A stretch of 64,000 bases of DNA from Paraburkholderia hayleyella (GTDB taxonomy: Bacteria > Pseudomonadota > Gammaproteobacteria > Burkholderiales > Burkholderiaceae): positions 2,232,001 through 2,296,000 of the forward strand of contig NZ_QPES01000001.1 of NCBI RefSeq assembly GCF_009455685.1, given 5' to 3'. This document shows, piece by piece, positions 45,541-55,400 of this stretch. The notes under the pieces were generated by a model that had not been told where the DNA came from, did not search any database, and was given only the letters and a program-made list of their open reading frames with translations. A program made the translations under genes and the position numbers. The stretch's first letter is position 1. Each line of letters starts with the position of its first letter.

Positions 45541-45580
45541 CTTAATGGCGCTTAATGGCGCTTAATGGCGCTTAATGGCG
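45541..45580. repeat. Four perfect 10-bp tandem repeats upstream of crcB
   Basis: Four exact copies of CTTAATGGCG in tandem, ending 25 bases before the crcB start; a fifth, partial CTT follows. The period of about one helical turn would place each copy on the same DNA face. The remainder of the 205-bp gap (45401-45540) has no gene. Confidence 0.9.
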
Positions 45581-45605
45581 CTTCTCTCCCGTCTGGCTTG
45601 AACAC

Positions 45606-45986
45606 ATGTATCTGTCGATCTTCGCCGTTGCTTTGGGCGGCGCTGCGGGCTCACTGCTGCGCTGGCTGTTCGCCACCCGCCTGGACAAAATCTTTCCCGC
45701 CCTGCCTCTCGGAACACTCACGTCGAATGTTATTGCCGGGTATGTGATCGGTGTCGCCGTCGCCTACTTTGCGCGCTACCCCACGATTGCCACCGAATGG
45801 CGGCTTTTCATCATCACTGGGTTGATGGGCGGTCTCTCAACATTCTCGACATTCTCCGCCGAAGTCGCGCTGCACCTTCAGCAAGGCCGGGTCGGCTGGG
45901 CCCTCGGCGAAATCGCCGCGCATGTCGGCGCTTCGCTGGCAATGACGCTGCTCGGCTTTGGCACGGTCGCCTTGATGACGCGTTAA
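45606..45986 (+). CDS. crcB: Fluoride efflux channel CrcB (Fluc)
   Basis: A 126-residue fluoride channel subunit with four membrane helices, working as an antiparallel dimer. Typical motifs are GGAAGSLLRWLFA in helix 1, LGTLTSNVIAGYVIG with its Asn in helix 2, and ITGLMGGLSTFSTFSAEV in helix 3 with the Phe-box residues. Length is normal. I looked for a fluoride riboswitch in front of it and found none; the 10-bp tandem repeats occupy that position. Confidence 0.94.
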   Translation: MYLSIFAVALGGAAGSLLRWLFATRLDKIFPALPLGTLTSNVIAGYVIGVAVAYFARYPTIATEWRLFIITGLMGGLSTFSTFSAEVALHLQQGRVGWALGEIAAHVGASLAMTLLGFGTVALMTR

Positions 45987-46093
45987 GTTAAACGCAGCGA
46001 GGAATCAAAGGACCAAAGAGATTTAAGCGGAAAAGAGAAAGGGCAAGCTCGCAGGTTGCCATGGCCCGTGCGCAAGACCTTGCGCCGCCCAGA

Positions 46094-46127
46094 CGAAAAA
46101 AAAGGCGTCACGTGACCGTGACGCCTT
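46094..46127 (-). terminator. Strong minus-strand terminator without an upstream gene
   Basis: Stem AAGGCGTCACG/CGTGACGCCTT (46102-46112 with 46117-46127, loop TGAC). On the minus strand it is followed by eight T's, a textbook terminator. On the plus strand only TTAAAA follows, so it could also serve crcB weakly. No protein gene lies upstream on the minus strand for more than 10 kb, which points to a short untranslated transcript. Confidence 0.85.
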
Positions 46128-46280
46128 AAAAGTTCTAGCCATTCCGAGGGCCGTGCTAGAACCTGAGAGACGGTATTCGAAATACCCGGAGCAGGAAAAT
46201 GCACACTGCGCATCATGATCCGGTAATCAGCGCCTGGTTACTGTTTGTGCCTAGCCGATGCTGATTCAAGACTATACAAA
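46094..46280 (-). ncRNA. Candidate small RNA upstream of the IclR gene
   Basis: The 522-bp gap between crcB and the IclR gene has no coding frame but, read on the minus strand, holds several stems in a row: GCTAGAAC pairing with GTTCTAGC (46133-46163), GGTATTTCGAATACC-type pairing near 46172-46187, and then the terminator at 46094-46127. A possible -10 TATAGT lies at about 46272-46277 without a good -35. The ends are therefore approximate and the existence of the RNA is inferred from structure only. Confidence 0.4.
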
Positions 46281-46508
46281 AGTGTTTTTAGGCGCTTTCG
46301 AAATTAGGTTCCATTTTTTACGTTTCGGCTGCTTAAGTCAAGAAAAATCTGGTTATTCCGTCAAATCTCGAAAATTGCGCGGCACACAATGATTCATCCA
46401 ATTAAACAAGACAAACTATCATTTAGAGGGATTTTTTGATGTGCCCCTTCCAGACTAAGTCGCCAACCGTAAAAATCGCCAACCTGAAATACAGTTTCAA
46501 AAAACAAT

Positions 46509-47354
46509 ATGAATCAATCATCTATGTCGCTTCATTCACTTAATACCGACAAAGACGGGGAAAAAGACAAGGACGGCGGCAGCGATGAAGTTCTGGCGCT
46601 GGCGCGTGGCCTGACCGTGCTGCGACGTATTGCCGCAGCCCATGCCCCAGTCAGCAATCGTGAACTCGCCGAACAAACTCGTATTCCCAAACCCACGGTC
46701 TCGCGCATCACGGCAACGCTCGTCAATGCGGGGTTTCTGTTCCGTATGCCTGACAGCGAACGTTTCGTGCTCACAGCCTCCGTACTCGAACTCAGCAACG
46801 GCTTTTTGCGTAATTTCGACATTCGCGTCCGGGCCCGGCCATTCCTGCTCAAACTGGCCGAAGCCACCTCGCTTTCCGTGCATCTGGCCGTGCGCGACCG
46901 GCTCGACATGGTGGTCATCGACACCATCCGGCCCCGCTCCGCCGTGCTCGTCTCACGTCTCGATATTGGTGCGCGCATGGACCTGTGCTGCACAGCGGTT
47001 GGACATGCCTATCTCGCGGTGCTGGACGAACCTGAGCGGCAAACCTTGCTGGACGGTTTGCAAGCGATCCTCGGTAGCGAATGGGGCCGCATCAGCGCAC
47101 GCCTAACCCAGTCATTGCTTGAAGCCCAAACGAATGGCTTCACCATTGCCATAGGCGAATGGCACAAGGATCTGAATGCGATTGCCGCCGGCTTCATTGG
47201 CCCTTCGGGGCAGCACTATGCCGTCAATTGCGGCGGCCATGCGCTGCAGTGTCCCCGCGAATGGCTCATCAGTCACGCGGCCCCGGCACTGCTGGACTGC
47301 GTTGCAAAAATTACCGAGGAAATTGGCGGCACGCCTGGCCGACGTATCGAATAA
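46509..47354 (+). CDS. IclR family transcriptional regulator
   Basis: A 281-residue IclR-type regulator. After a charged, probably disordered N-terminus (Asp/Lys-rich), the winged helix is seen in ALARGLTVLRRIAAAHAPVS, RELAEQTRIPKPTVSRITAT and LVNAGFLFRMPDSERFVLT; the effector domain follows (TSLSVHLAVRDRLDMVVID, GARMDLCCTAVGHAYLAVL). The target is unknown. The mdtABC-type operon begins 308 bases downstream on the same strand and may simply be a neighbour. Confidence 0.92.
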   Translation: MNQSSMSLHSLNTDKDGEKDKDGGSDEVLALARGLTVLRRIAAAHAPVSNRELAEQTRIPKPTVSRITATLVNAGFLFRMPDSERFVLTASVLELSNGFLRNFDIRVRARPFLLKLAEATSLSVHLAVRDRLDMVVIDTIRPRSAVLVSRLDIGARMDLCCTAVGHAYLAVLDEPERQTLLDGLQAILGSEWGRISARLTQSLLEAQTNGFTIAIGEWHKDLNAIAAGFIGPSGQHYAVNCGGHALQCPREWLISHAAPALLDCVAKITEEIGGTPGRRIE

Positions 47355-47662
47355 ATCGCCATCCGGTTTTAAGAGCGGCATGATTCGTGCCCCAGGCCAT
47401 GCCGCTCATCCCTCGCTGTAATACCGCGAAAAATACATTGCTGGACGGCAATGAAGCCTGGGACGTAGCATCATGCTTTCGCGCGCCGCCCGTCACCGCC
47501 CGTCATCTATGGCTGGCGGCGCGAATCTCCGCTTTCTTCTGCCCCACTCTTGCAAGACCCATGTAATACCCCTGCCGCGCTCATCCGCGCGCAACGCACG
47601 ATCTTCCGCATTGACCCAGCCGCAGCACCTCAGCGCCCTCTCACGCTAAACAGACCGCACCG
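47355..47662 (+). other. Gap between the IclR gene and mdtA
   Basis: 308 bp without a gene. A perfect 10-bp stem GAGCGGCATG/CATGCCGCTC (47373-47382 with 47398-47407) lies 19 bases after the IclR stop; it has no T run and may be a weak terminator or a stabilising 3' hairpin. I see no convincing promoter for mdtA. Confidence 0.45.
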
Positions 47663-49168
47663 ATGGACGAACCCCGCAAGCCTTCAGACACAACCCGTCC
47701 TGCCGCCCCGCCTTCTGCCCCGACCGTCCCGGCAACGCTCATTGCGCCGTCCGTCAGCGACACCGCCACCGCGAGCCGTCGCCGCCGCCTCATCGGGCTG
47801 GGCCTCGCGGCCCTGCTCAGCGGCGCCATCGTGCTGGCGCTCTGGCGACCATGGCAGCACCCGGCTGGCGCAACAGGCAGCCCAGCCGCTGCGCGGAGCG
47901 CCATGGGCCGCAGCGGTGCACGCGGCATGGGTGCGCTCAAACAGCCCGTGCGCGTGGCAAGCGTCACGCAAGGCGACATGCCCATCGTGCTGAACGCGCT
48001 CGGCACCGTCACGCCGCTGGCCACGGTTACGGTGCAAACCCAGTTGAGCGGTGTCCTGCAAAGCGTGGCCTTTCATGAAGGCCAGATGGTTCGCCAAGGC
48101 GACCTGCTGGCGCAAATCGATCCACGTCCCTATCAAATCTCGCTCGCCAATGCAGAAGGCGCGCTCGCCCGCGACGAAGCCCTGCTGCAAACCGCCCGGC
48201 TCGACCTGAAACGCTACCAGACACTGCTCGCACAAGACTCCATCGCGCGGCAACAGGTCGACACCCAGGCCTCGCTGGTCAAGCAATACGAAGGCACGGT
48301 CCGCTCCGACCGCGCCAATATCGACACTTACAAGCTCGACCTGACCTACGCTCGCATCACAGCGCCGGTGTCCGGCAGAGTAGGCCTGCGCCAGGTTGAT
48401 CCAGGCAATTACGTGACACCAGGCCAGGCTAATGGCCTCGTCGTCATCACGCAGTTACAGCCCATCAGCGTGATCTTCACGACCGCCGAGGACAACCTGC
48501 AACCGGTCATGAAGCAGATCCATGCGGGTAAAAAACTGTCGGTGACCGCCTACGATCGCAGCAATACGACGCCCCTCGAAAGCGGCGTGCTGGAAACCTT
48601 CGACAACCAGATCGACACCAGCACCGGTACGCTCAAGCTGCGCGCGCTCTTTAAAAACGAAGGCAAGCGGCTGTTTCCGAACCAGTTCGTCAATACCCGC
48701 TTGCTGGTGGACACCTTGCATGGGGCGCTCATCGTGCCAACGCCCGCGGTACTCAATGGCTCGATGGGGCAGTTTGTCTATGTGGTCAAGCCGGATAACA
48801 CCGTCACGGTGCGTCCGGTCAAGGTGGGGCCGATCGACGGCGAGCGCACCAGCATCGAGTCAGGCCTGGTACCCGGCGAACGGGTGGTGATCGACGGCTC
48901 GGATCGCCTCAAGGAAGGCGCGGCCGTCACGATTCCAGCCGACTCGCCACGAGCCGCTCCGGGTGCCGTCGCCAGCGGCGTCCAGGGCAAGCGTCACGTT
49001 CATGCGGGTCAGGGTCAGGGTCAGGGTCAGGGTCAGGGTCAGGGTCAGGGTCAGGGTCAGGGTCAGGGTCAGGGTCCGCAAACGCCAGGTGCGGCGCCTG
49101 GCGCGACACCCGCCGCCCCATCCGCACCGGGAGCTCGCACCCCGCTGCAACCGCCCGCCAGGCAGTAA
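47663..49168 (+). CDS. mdtA: MdtA-type RND efflux adaptor
   Basis: Periplasmic membrane fusion protein of an MdtABC-type multidrug exporter, 501 residues. It has one N-terminal membrane helix (about 43-61), the lipoyl halves (VQTQLSGVLQSVAFHEGQMV and ITAPVSGRVGLRQVDPGNYV in parts), a helical hairpin and the beta-barrel domain. After the usual end it continues with a low-complexity tail: eleven Gly-Gln repeats encoded by a 6-bp microsatellite, then Pro/Ala-rich sequence. It starts the operon mdtA-mdtB-mdtC; mdtB follows after 15 bases. Confidence 0.93.
   Translation: MDEPRKPSDTTRPAAPPSAPTVPATLIAPSVSDTATASRRRRLIGLGLAALLSGAIVLALWRPWQHPAGATGSPAAARSAMGRSGARGMGALKQPVRVASVTQGDMPIVLNALGTVTPLATVTVQTQLSGVLQSVAFHEGQMVRQGDLLAQIDPRPYQISLANAEGALARDEALLQTARLDLKRYQTLLAQDSIARQQVDTQASLVKQYEGTVRSDRANIDTYKLDLTYARITAPVSGRVGLRQVDPGNYVTPGQANGLVVITQLQPISVIFTTAEDNLQPVMKQIHAGKKLSVTAYDRSNTTPLESGVLETFDNQIDTSTGTLKLRALFKNEGKRLFPNQFVNTRLLVDTLHGALIVPTPAVLNGSMGQFVYVVKPDNTVTVRPVKVGPIDGERTSIESGLVPGERVVIDGSDRLKEGAAVTIPADSPRAAPGAVASGVQGKRHVHAGQGQGQGQGQGQGQGQGQGQGQGPQTPGAAPGATPAAPSAPGARTPLQPPARQ
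49006..49076 (+). repeat. 6-bp microsatellite in mdtA
   Basis: Eleven perfect copies of GGGTCA (49006-49071) plus a partial twelfth. In the mdtA frame this encodes eleven Gly-Gln dipeptides. The unit is a multiple of three, so gain or loss of copies changes tail length without a frameshift. Confidence 0.97.
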
Positions 49169-49183
49169 GCCCCCGGCCTCCGC

Positions 49184-52100
49184 ATGAATCCTTCCCGTCT
49201 CTTTATCCTGCGTCCCGTGGGCACCGCCCTGCTGATGGCGGCCATCATGCTGGCCGGCCTGGTCGCCTTGCGTTTCCTGCCGCTCTCGGCCTTGCCTGAG
49301 GTGGATTACCCCACCATCCAGGTGCAAACCTTCTATCCCGGCGCGAGCCCCGATGTCATGACGTCATCGGTGACCGCGCCGCTGGAGCGTCAGTTCGGCC
49401 AGATGGCCTCGCTCAACCAGATGTCATCGCAAAGCTCGGCGGGTTCGTCGGTCATCACGCTACAGTTCAGCCTCGATTTGCCGCTCGATATCGCCGAACA
49501 GGAAGTGCAGGCCGCCATCAACGCCGCGGGCAACCTGCTGCCGTCCGATCTGCCCGCGCCGCCGATCTACGCCAAGGTCAATCCGGCCGACGCGCCCATC
49601 CTGACGCTCGCGCTCACCTCGAAAACCATGCCGCTCACCGAGGTGCAAAATCTCGCCGACACGCGTCTTGCACAAAAAATCTCCCAGGTGGCGGGCGTGG
49701 GTCTGGTCAGCCTGTCGGGCGGCCAGCGGCCCGCTGTGCGGATTCAGGCCAACCCCCGGGCGCTGGCATCCTATGGCCTGAACCTCGACGATCTGCGCAC
49801 CACCATCGCCAATCTCAACGTCAATACGCCGAAGGGCAATTTCGATGGCCCCTCGCGCGCCTATACGATCAACGCCAACGACCAGCTCACCGACGCGGCG
49901 GCTTATCAAAGCGCGGTCATCGCCTACAAGAATGGCCGGCCCGTGATGCTGACCGATGTCGCGCGCATCGTGGCGGGTGCGGAAAACACCAAGCTCGGCG
50001 CCTGGTCGAACCTGACGCCCGCGATCATCCTCAACGTGCAGCGTCAGCCTGGCGCGAACGTGATCCAGGTGGTGGACAACATCAAGGCGCTGCTGCCGAA
50101 GCTGCAGGGCTCGCTGCCCGCCGCGCTGGACGTGCAGATCGTCACCGACCGCACCACCACGATCCGCGCCTCAGTGCGCGATGTGCAGTTCGAGCTGCTG
50201 CTCGCAGTCGTGCTGGTGGTGCTGGTGATGTACCTGTTTCTCGCCAATGTCTATGCCACGCTGATTCCCAGTCTCTCGGTACCGCTTTCGCTGATCGGCA
50301 CGCTGGCCGTGATGTATCTGTGTGGCTTCTCGCTCGACAACCTGTCGCTGATGGCGCTCACCATCGCTACCGGCTTCGTCGTGGACGACGCCATCGTGAT
50401 GATCGAAAACATCACGCGTTACATCGAAGCCGGCGATCCCCCGCTCGAAGCGGCGCTCAAAGGCTCGAAGCAGATCGGCTTCACGATCATCTCGCTCACG
50501 GTCTCACTCATCGCCGTGCTGATTCCGCTGCTGTTCATGGGCGATGTGGTGGGCCGGCTGTTTCATGAGTTCGCCATCACGCTGGCCGTCACCATCGTGA
50601 TTTCCGCGGTGGTGTCGCTCACGCTGGTGCCCATGCTGTGCGCGAAACTGCTGCGCCATACCCCCGTCGCAACCCCAACGCAACGCCCGCCCTCGCGCCG
50701 CTTCGAAGCCTGGGTGCATGCGTTCATCGACGGCATGATTGCGCGCTATGCCGTCGCGCTGACCTGGGTGCTGGCGCGCCAGCGCGCCACGCTCGCCGTC
50801 GCGGTGCTCACTCTGGTGCTGACCGGGGTGCTGTACGTGGTCATTCCGAAGGGGTTTTTCCCGGTGCAGGACACGGGCGTGATCCAGGCGATGACCCAGG
50901 CGCCGCAATCGGTGTCATATGCGGCGATGGCTGAGCGCCAGCAACAGCTTGCCGCCGAAATCCTGAAGCATCCCGAGGTCGAAAGCCTGACCTCGTTTAT
51001 CGGTGTCGATGGCAGCAATATCACGCTCAATAGCGCTCGCCTGCTGATCAACCTGAAACCGCGCGACGAGCGCAGCGCCACCGCCAGCGAGATCATTCGC
51101 CAGTTGCAGCATGACGTCGCGCAGGTGCCGGGAATCTCGCTGTATATGCAGCCGGTGCAGGACCTGACGATTGATTCGACGGTCAGCCCAACGCAGTATC
51201 AGTTCATGCTGACCGACCCGAACGCTGACGAATTCTCCACCTGGGTGCCGCGTCTGATGGAGCGCCTGCAGCAAGCGCCCGAGCTCGCGGACGTCGCCAC
51301 CGATCTGCAAAACAACGGCCAGTCGGTGTACATCGAGATTGATCGCGCCACCGCCGCGCGTTACGGCATCACGCCTGCCACGGTCGATAACGCGCTCTAC
51401 GACGCGTTTGGCCAGCGCATCATCTCGACCATCTTTACGCAATCGAGCCAATACCGCGTGATTCTCGAAGCCGAACCGCAGATGCAGCATTACGCCGAAT
51501 CGCTCAATTCAATCTATCTGCCCTCGTCCACTGCAAGCGGCGGCCAGGTGCCGCTCTCGGCGATCGCCCGCTTTTACGAGCAGCCTGCGCCCTTGCTGGT
51601 CACGCACCTGAGCCAGTTTCCCGCGACCACCGTGTCGTTCAACCTGGCACCGGGGGCTTCGCTTGGCGCAGCGGTCAAAGCCATCGAGCAAGCCGGGCGC
51701 GACATCCAGTTGCCCGCGTCGTTCCAGATGCGCTTCCAGGGCGCGGCGCTGGCGTTCCAGGCTTCGCTCTCGAATGAGCTCTTTCTGATTCTGGCGGCCG
51801 TGGTGACGATGTACATCGTGCTGGGCGTGCTGTATGAAAGCTTTATCCATCCCGTGACGATTCTCTCGACGCTGCCCTCCGCGGGGGTCGGCGCGCTGCT
51901 GGCGCTGCTGCTCACCGGCCACGATCTCGACATCATCGGCATCATCGGCATCGTGTTGCTGATCGGCATCGTCAAAAAGAACGCCATCATGATGATCGAC
52001 TTCGCCCTCGACGCCGAACGCGAACAGGGCATGCCCCCGCGCGAGGCGATTTATCAAGCCTGCCTGCTGCGCTTTCGCCCGATCCTGATGACAACGCTCG

Positions 52101-52321
52101 CCGCGCTGCTTGGCGCATTGCCGCTGATCCTCGGCAACGGCGCGGGGTCCGAACTGCGGCGGCCATTAGGCATTGCCATCGCCGGGGGGCTGATCGTCAG
52201 CCAGTTGCTGACGCTGTTCACCACGCCGGTGATTTATCTGGCGTTCGATGCGCTCTCGCAACGCGTGCGCCGCCGCCTGAAAACGGTAGGCGGCGCGCCC
52301 GCCGGCGATGCAACGCCCTAG
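49184..52321 (+). CDS. mdtB: MdtB-type RND multidrug transporter
   Basis: Inner membrane proton-driven RND pump, 1045 residues, normal for MdtB. It starts NPSRLFILRPVGTALLMAAI; FLPLSALPEVDYPTIQVQTF and TFYPGASPDVMTSSVTAPLE are typical porter-domain sequences. The proton-relay Asp residues are within ATGFVVDDAIVMIENITRYIE in helix 4. MdtB and MdtC form a mixed trimer in E. coli; here they are adjacent and 91 bases apart, consistent with that arrangement. Confidence 0.95.
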   Translation: MNPSRLFILRPVGTALLMAAIMLAGLVALRFLPLSALPEVDYPTIQVQTFYPGASPDVMTSSVTAPLERQFGQMASLNQMSSQSSAGSSVITLQFSLDLPLDIAEQEVQAAINAAGNLLPSDLPAPPIYAKVNPADAPILTLALTSKTMPLTEVQNLADTRLAQKISQVAGVGLVSLSGGQRPAVRIQANPRALASYGLNLDDLRTTIANLNVNTPKGNFDGPSRAYTINANDQLTDAAAYQSAVIAYKNGRPVMLTDVARIVAGAENTKLGAWSNLTPAIILNVQRQPGANVIQVVDNIKALLPKLQGSLPAALDVQIVTDRTTTIRASVRDVQFELLLAVVLVVLVMYLFLANVYATLIPSLSVPLSLIGTLAVMYLCGFSLDNLSLMALTIATGFVVDDAIVMIENITRYIEAGDPPLEAALKGSKQIGFTIISLTVSLIAVLIPLLFMGDVVGRLFHEFAITLAVTIVISAVVSLTLVPMLCAKLLRHTPVATPTQRPPSRRFEAWVHAFIDGMIARYAVALTWVLARQRATLAVAVLTLVLTGVLYVVIPKGFFPVQDTGVIQAMTQAPQSVSYAAMAERQQQLAAEILKHPEVESLTSFIGVDGSNITLNSARLLINLKPRDERSATASEIIRQLQHDVAQVPGISLYMQPVQDLTIDSTVSPTQYQFMLTDPNADEFSTWVPRLMERLQQAPELADVATDLQNNGQSVYIEIDRATAARYGITPATVDNALYDAFGQRIISTIFTQSSQYRVILEAEPQMQHYAESLNSIYLPSSTASGGQVPLSAIARFYEQPAPLLVTHLSQFPATTVSFNLAPGASLGAAVKAIEQAGRDIQLPASFQMRFQGAALAFQASLSNELFLILAAVVTMYIVLGVLYESFIHPVTILSTLPSAGVGALLALLLTGHDLDIIGIIGIVLLIGIVKKNAIMMIDFALDAEREQGMPPREAIYQACLLRFRPILMTTLAALLGALPLILGNGAGSELRRPLGIAIAGGLIVSQLLTLFTTPVIYLAFDALSQRVRRRLKTVGGAPAGDATP

Positions 52322-52344
52322 CCGCATGAAACCCGCGCCGCCCA

Positions 52345-52396
52345 ACGCCTCTGAACGCCCTTAAATGCCCCTAAACGCCCCTGAGCGCCCCTAAGC
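52345..52396. repeat. Short phased repeats between mdtB and mdtC
   Basis: Five imperfect units of about 10 bp with the form ACGCCCCTAA or GCGCCCCTAA fill most of the 91-bp gap. They end about 17 bases before the mdtC start and leave no standard ribosome binding site. Confidence 0.7.
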
Positions 52397-52412
52397 GCAT
52401 GCCCGGCCTGCA

Positions 52413-55400
52413 ATGAACCTCTCCCGCCCCTTCATCAAGCGCCCGGTTGCCACCACGTTGCTGGCGGTAGGCATCGCGCTCGCGGGTGTCTTTGCGTTTA
52501 TCCGCTTGCCGGTGGCACCGCTGCCACAAATTGATTTCCCCACCATCTCGGTACAGGCAAGCCTGCCCGGCGCCAGCCCGGAAACCGTCGCCACGAGTGT
52601 CGCCAGCCCGCTGGAGCGCCATCTCGGCTCGATCGCCGATGTCACCGAGATCACCTCCAGCAGCTCCCTTGGTTCGGCCCGCATCACGTTGCAGTTCGGC
52701 TTGAACCGCGATATCGACGGCGCGGCACGCGATGTCCAGGCGGCGATCAACGCCGCCCGCGCCGATTTGCCCGCCAGCTTGCGCAGCAATCCGACGTATC
52801 ACAAGGTCAACCCCGCCGACGCGCCGATCCTGGTTCTCGCGCTCACCTCCCCCACGCTGCCTGCCGGGCAGCTTTACGATTCGGCGGCGACGGTGCTGCA
52901 ACAGTCGCTCTCCCAGGTGGACGGCGTCGGCGAAGTCGATGTGAGCGGTTCGGCCAACCCGGCCGTGCGCGTCGAACTGGAGCCGCACGCGCTGTTCCAG
53001 TACGGCATCGGCCTCGAGGACGTGCGCGCGGCGCTGGCCGCGGCCAACGCCAACAGCCCGAAAGGTGCGATCGAGTTCGGCCCCAACCGGGTACAGATCT
53101 ACACCAACGATCAGGCCAGCCGGGCGGCGCAATACCGCGATCTGGTGATTGCTTATCGCAACGGCGCGGCGGTACGGCTGTCGGACGTCGCGGAAGTCAT
53201 CGATTCGGTCGAAGACCTGCGCAACCAGGGCCTGATGAATGGCCAGCGCTCGGTGCTGGTAATCCTCTACCGCCAGCCGGGCGCGAACATCATCGAGACC
53301 ATCGACCGCGTCAAGGCCATGCTGCCGCAACTGCGCGCCGCCCTGCCCGCGGATGTCGAAGTCACGCCCACCGCCGACCGCTCCACGACCATCCGGGCCT
53401 CGCTGCGCGACACCGAGCACACCCTGGTGATTGCCGTGGCGCTGGTGGTGATGGTGGTGTTTCTCTTTTTGCGCAACTGGCGCGCGACGCTGATTCCCAG
53501 CATCGCCGTGCCGATCTCGATCATCGGCACCTTCGGTGCGATGTATCTGCTCGGGTTTTCGATCGACAACCTCTCGCTGATGGCGCTCACCATCGCCACC
53601 GGCTTTGTCGTGGACGACGCCATCGTCGTGCTGGAGAACATCTCGCGCCATATCGAGAACGGCATGCCGCGCATGCGCGCGTCAATTCTTGGCGCACGCG
53701 AGGTCGGCTTCACCGTGTTATCGATCAGCCTCTCGCTGGTCGCGGTGTTTTTGCCGATCCTCCTGATGGGCGGCATCGTCGGGCGGCTGTTCCGGGAGTT
53801 CGCGCTGACGCTGTCGCTGGCGATTGGCGTGTCGCTGCTGGTGTCGCTCACGCTCACGCCGATGATGTGCTCGCGGCTGTTGTCCGAAGCGCACAACAAA
53901 CGCGAAGAAGGACGCTTCGGCCGCTGGCTCGAGCGCGGCTTCGCCCGCCTGCAACGCAGCTATGAACACACGCTGGGCTGGGCGCTACGCCACCCGCGCC
54001 TGATCCTCGTCACGCTGCTGGCGACCGTCGGCCTGAACGTGTGGCTCTATATCGTCATCCCCAAAGGCTTCTTTCCGCAGCAGGACACCGGACGGCTCGT
54101 CGGCGGCATCCAGGCCGACCAGAGCACCTCGTTCCAGGCGATGAAAGTGAAGTTCGCCGAGATGATGCGTATTGTCCAGGCCAACCCGGCTGTCGAGAGC
54201 GTCGTCGGCTTTACCGGCGGGCGGCAGACCAACTCGGGCTTTATGTTCGTGGTGCTCAAAAGCAAAAAGGAACGCACGCACTCCGCCGATCAGGTGATCC
54301 AGGCCTTGCGTGCGCCGCTCTCGGAGGTCGCGGGAGTGCGGACGTTCTTGCAGGCGGTACAGGATATTCGCGTGGGCGGGCGGCAATCGAATGCGCAATA
54401 CCAGTTCACGCTGCTGGCGGATTCGACCACCGATCTCTACACGTGGGGCCCGAAACTCACGGAAGCGCTACAGGCGCGGCCCGAACTGGCGGATGTGAAT
54501 TCCGACCAGCAGCAAGGCGGCCTCGAAGCGATGGTGACCATTGACCGGGCCACCGCCGCCCGCCTCGGCATCAAGCCGGCACAGATCGACAACACGCTGT
54601 ACGACGCCTTTGGCCAGCGTCAGGTCTCGACGATCTACAACCCGCTGAACCAGTATCACGTGGTGATGGAAGTCGCGCCGCAGTATTGGCAAAGCCCGGA
54701 GATGCTCAAGCAGATTTACATCAGCACCTCGGGCGGCAGCGCCAGCGGCGCCCAGCTCACCAATGCCACCGCGGGAACGGTAACCGCCACGGCCACGACA
54801 GCGCCCGTGTCGACCTCAGCCAGCACAGGCGGCACCGGCGGCACGAGCGCATCGAGCGCCGCCCGCATCGCCAGCGATTCAGCCCGCAACCAGGCAACCA
54901 ACGCCATCGCCGCCAGCGGCAAATCGAGCGCTTCGTCGGGCTCGGCGGTCTCCACCTCGAAAGAAACGATGATTCCGCTGTCCGCGATTGCCCACTTCGC
55001 GCCAGGCAACACGCCGCTCTCGGTCAACCACCAGAGCCAGTTCGTCGCCTCGACGATCTCGTTTAACTTGCCGCCAGGCCGATCACTGTCTGATGCCACC
55101 CAGGCGATCTACGACACGATGGCGCGAATCGGTGTGCCAGGAACGATCCACGGCAGTTTTCAGGGCACGGCCCAGGCCTTCCAGAGTGCGATGGCCAACC
55201 AGCCGCTGCTGATCCTCGCGGCGCTCGCCGCTGTGTATATCGTGCTGGGCATTTTGTACGAGAGTTATATCCATCCGCTGACGATTCTCTCCACCCTGCC
55301 TTCGGCCGGCGTCGGCGCGCTGCTGGCGCTGCTGCTGTTTCGTACCGAGTTCAGCATCATCGCGTTAATCGGCGTGATCTTGCTGATCGGCATCGTCAAG

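Noticed and set aside
45401..45605. Fluoride riboswitch in front of crcB
   Set aside because: I looked for the conserved crcB-motif sequence (GGNGATG near CCC and the pseudoknot segment) and did not find it; only 10-bp repeats are present.
52371..53651. 426-codon open frame on the minus strand
   Set aside because: Antisense to mdtC, whose transporter motifs are unambiguous.
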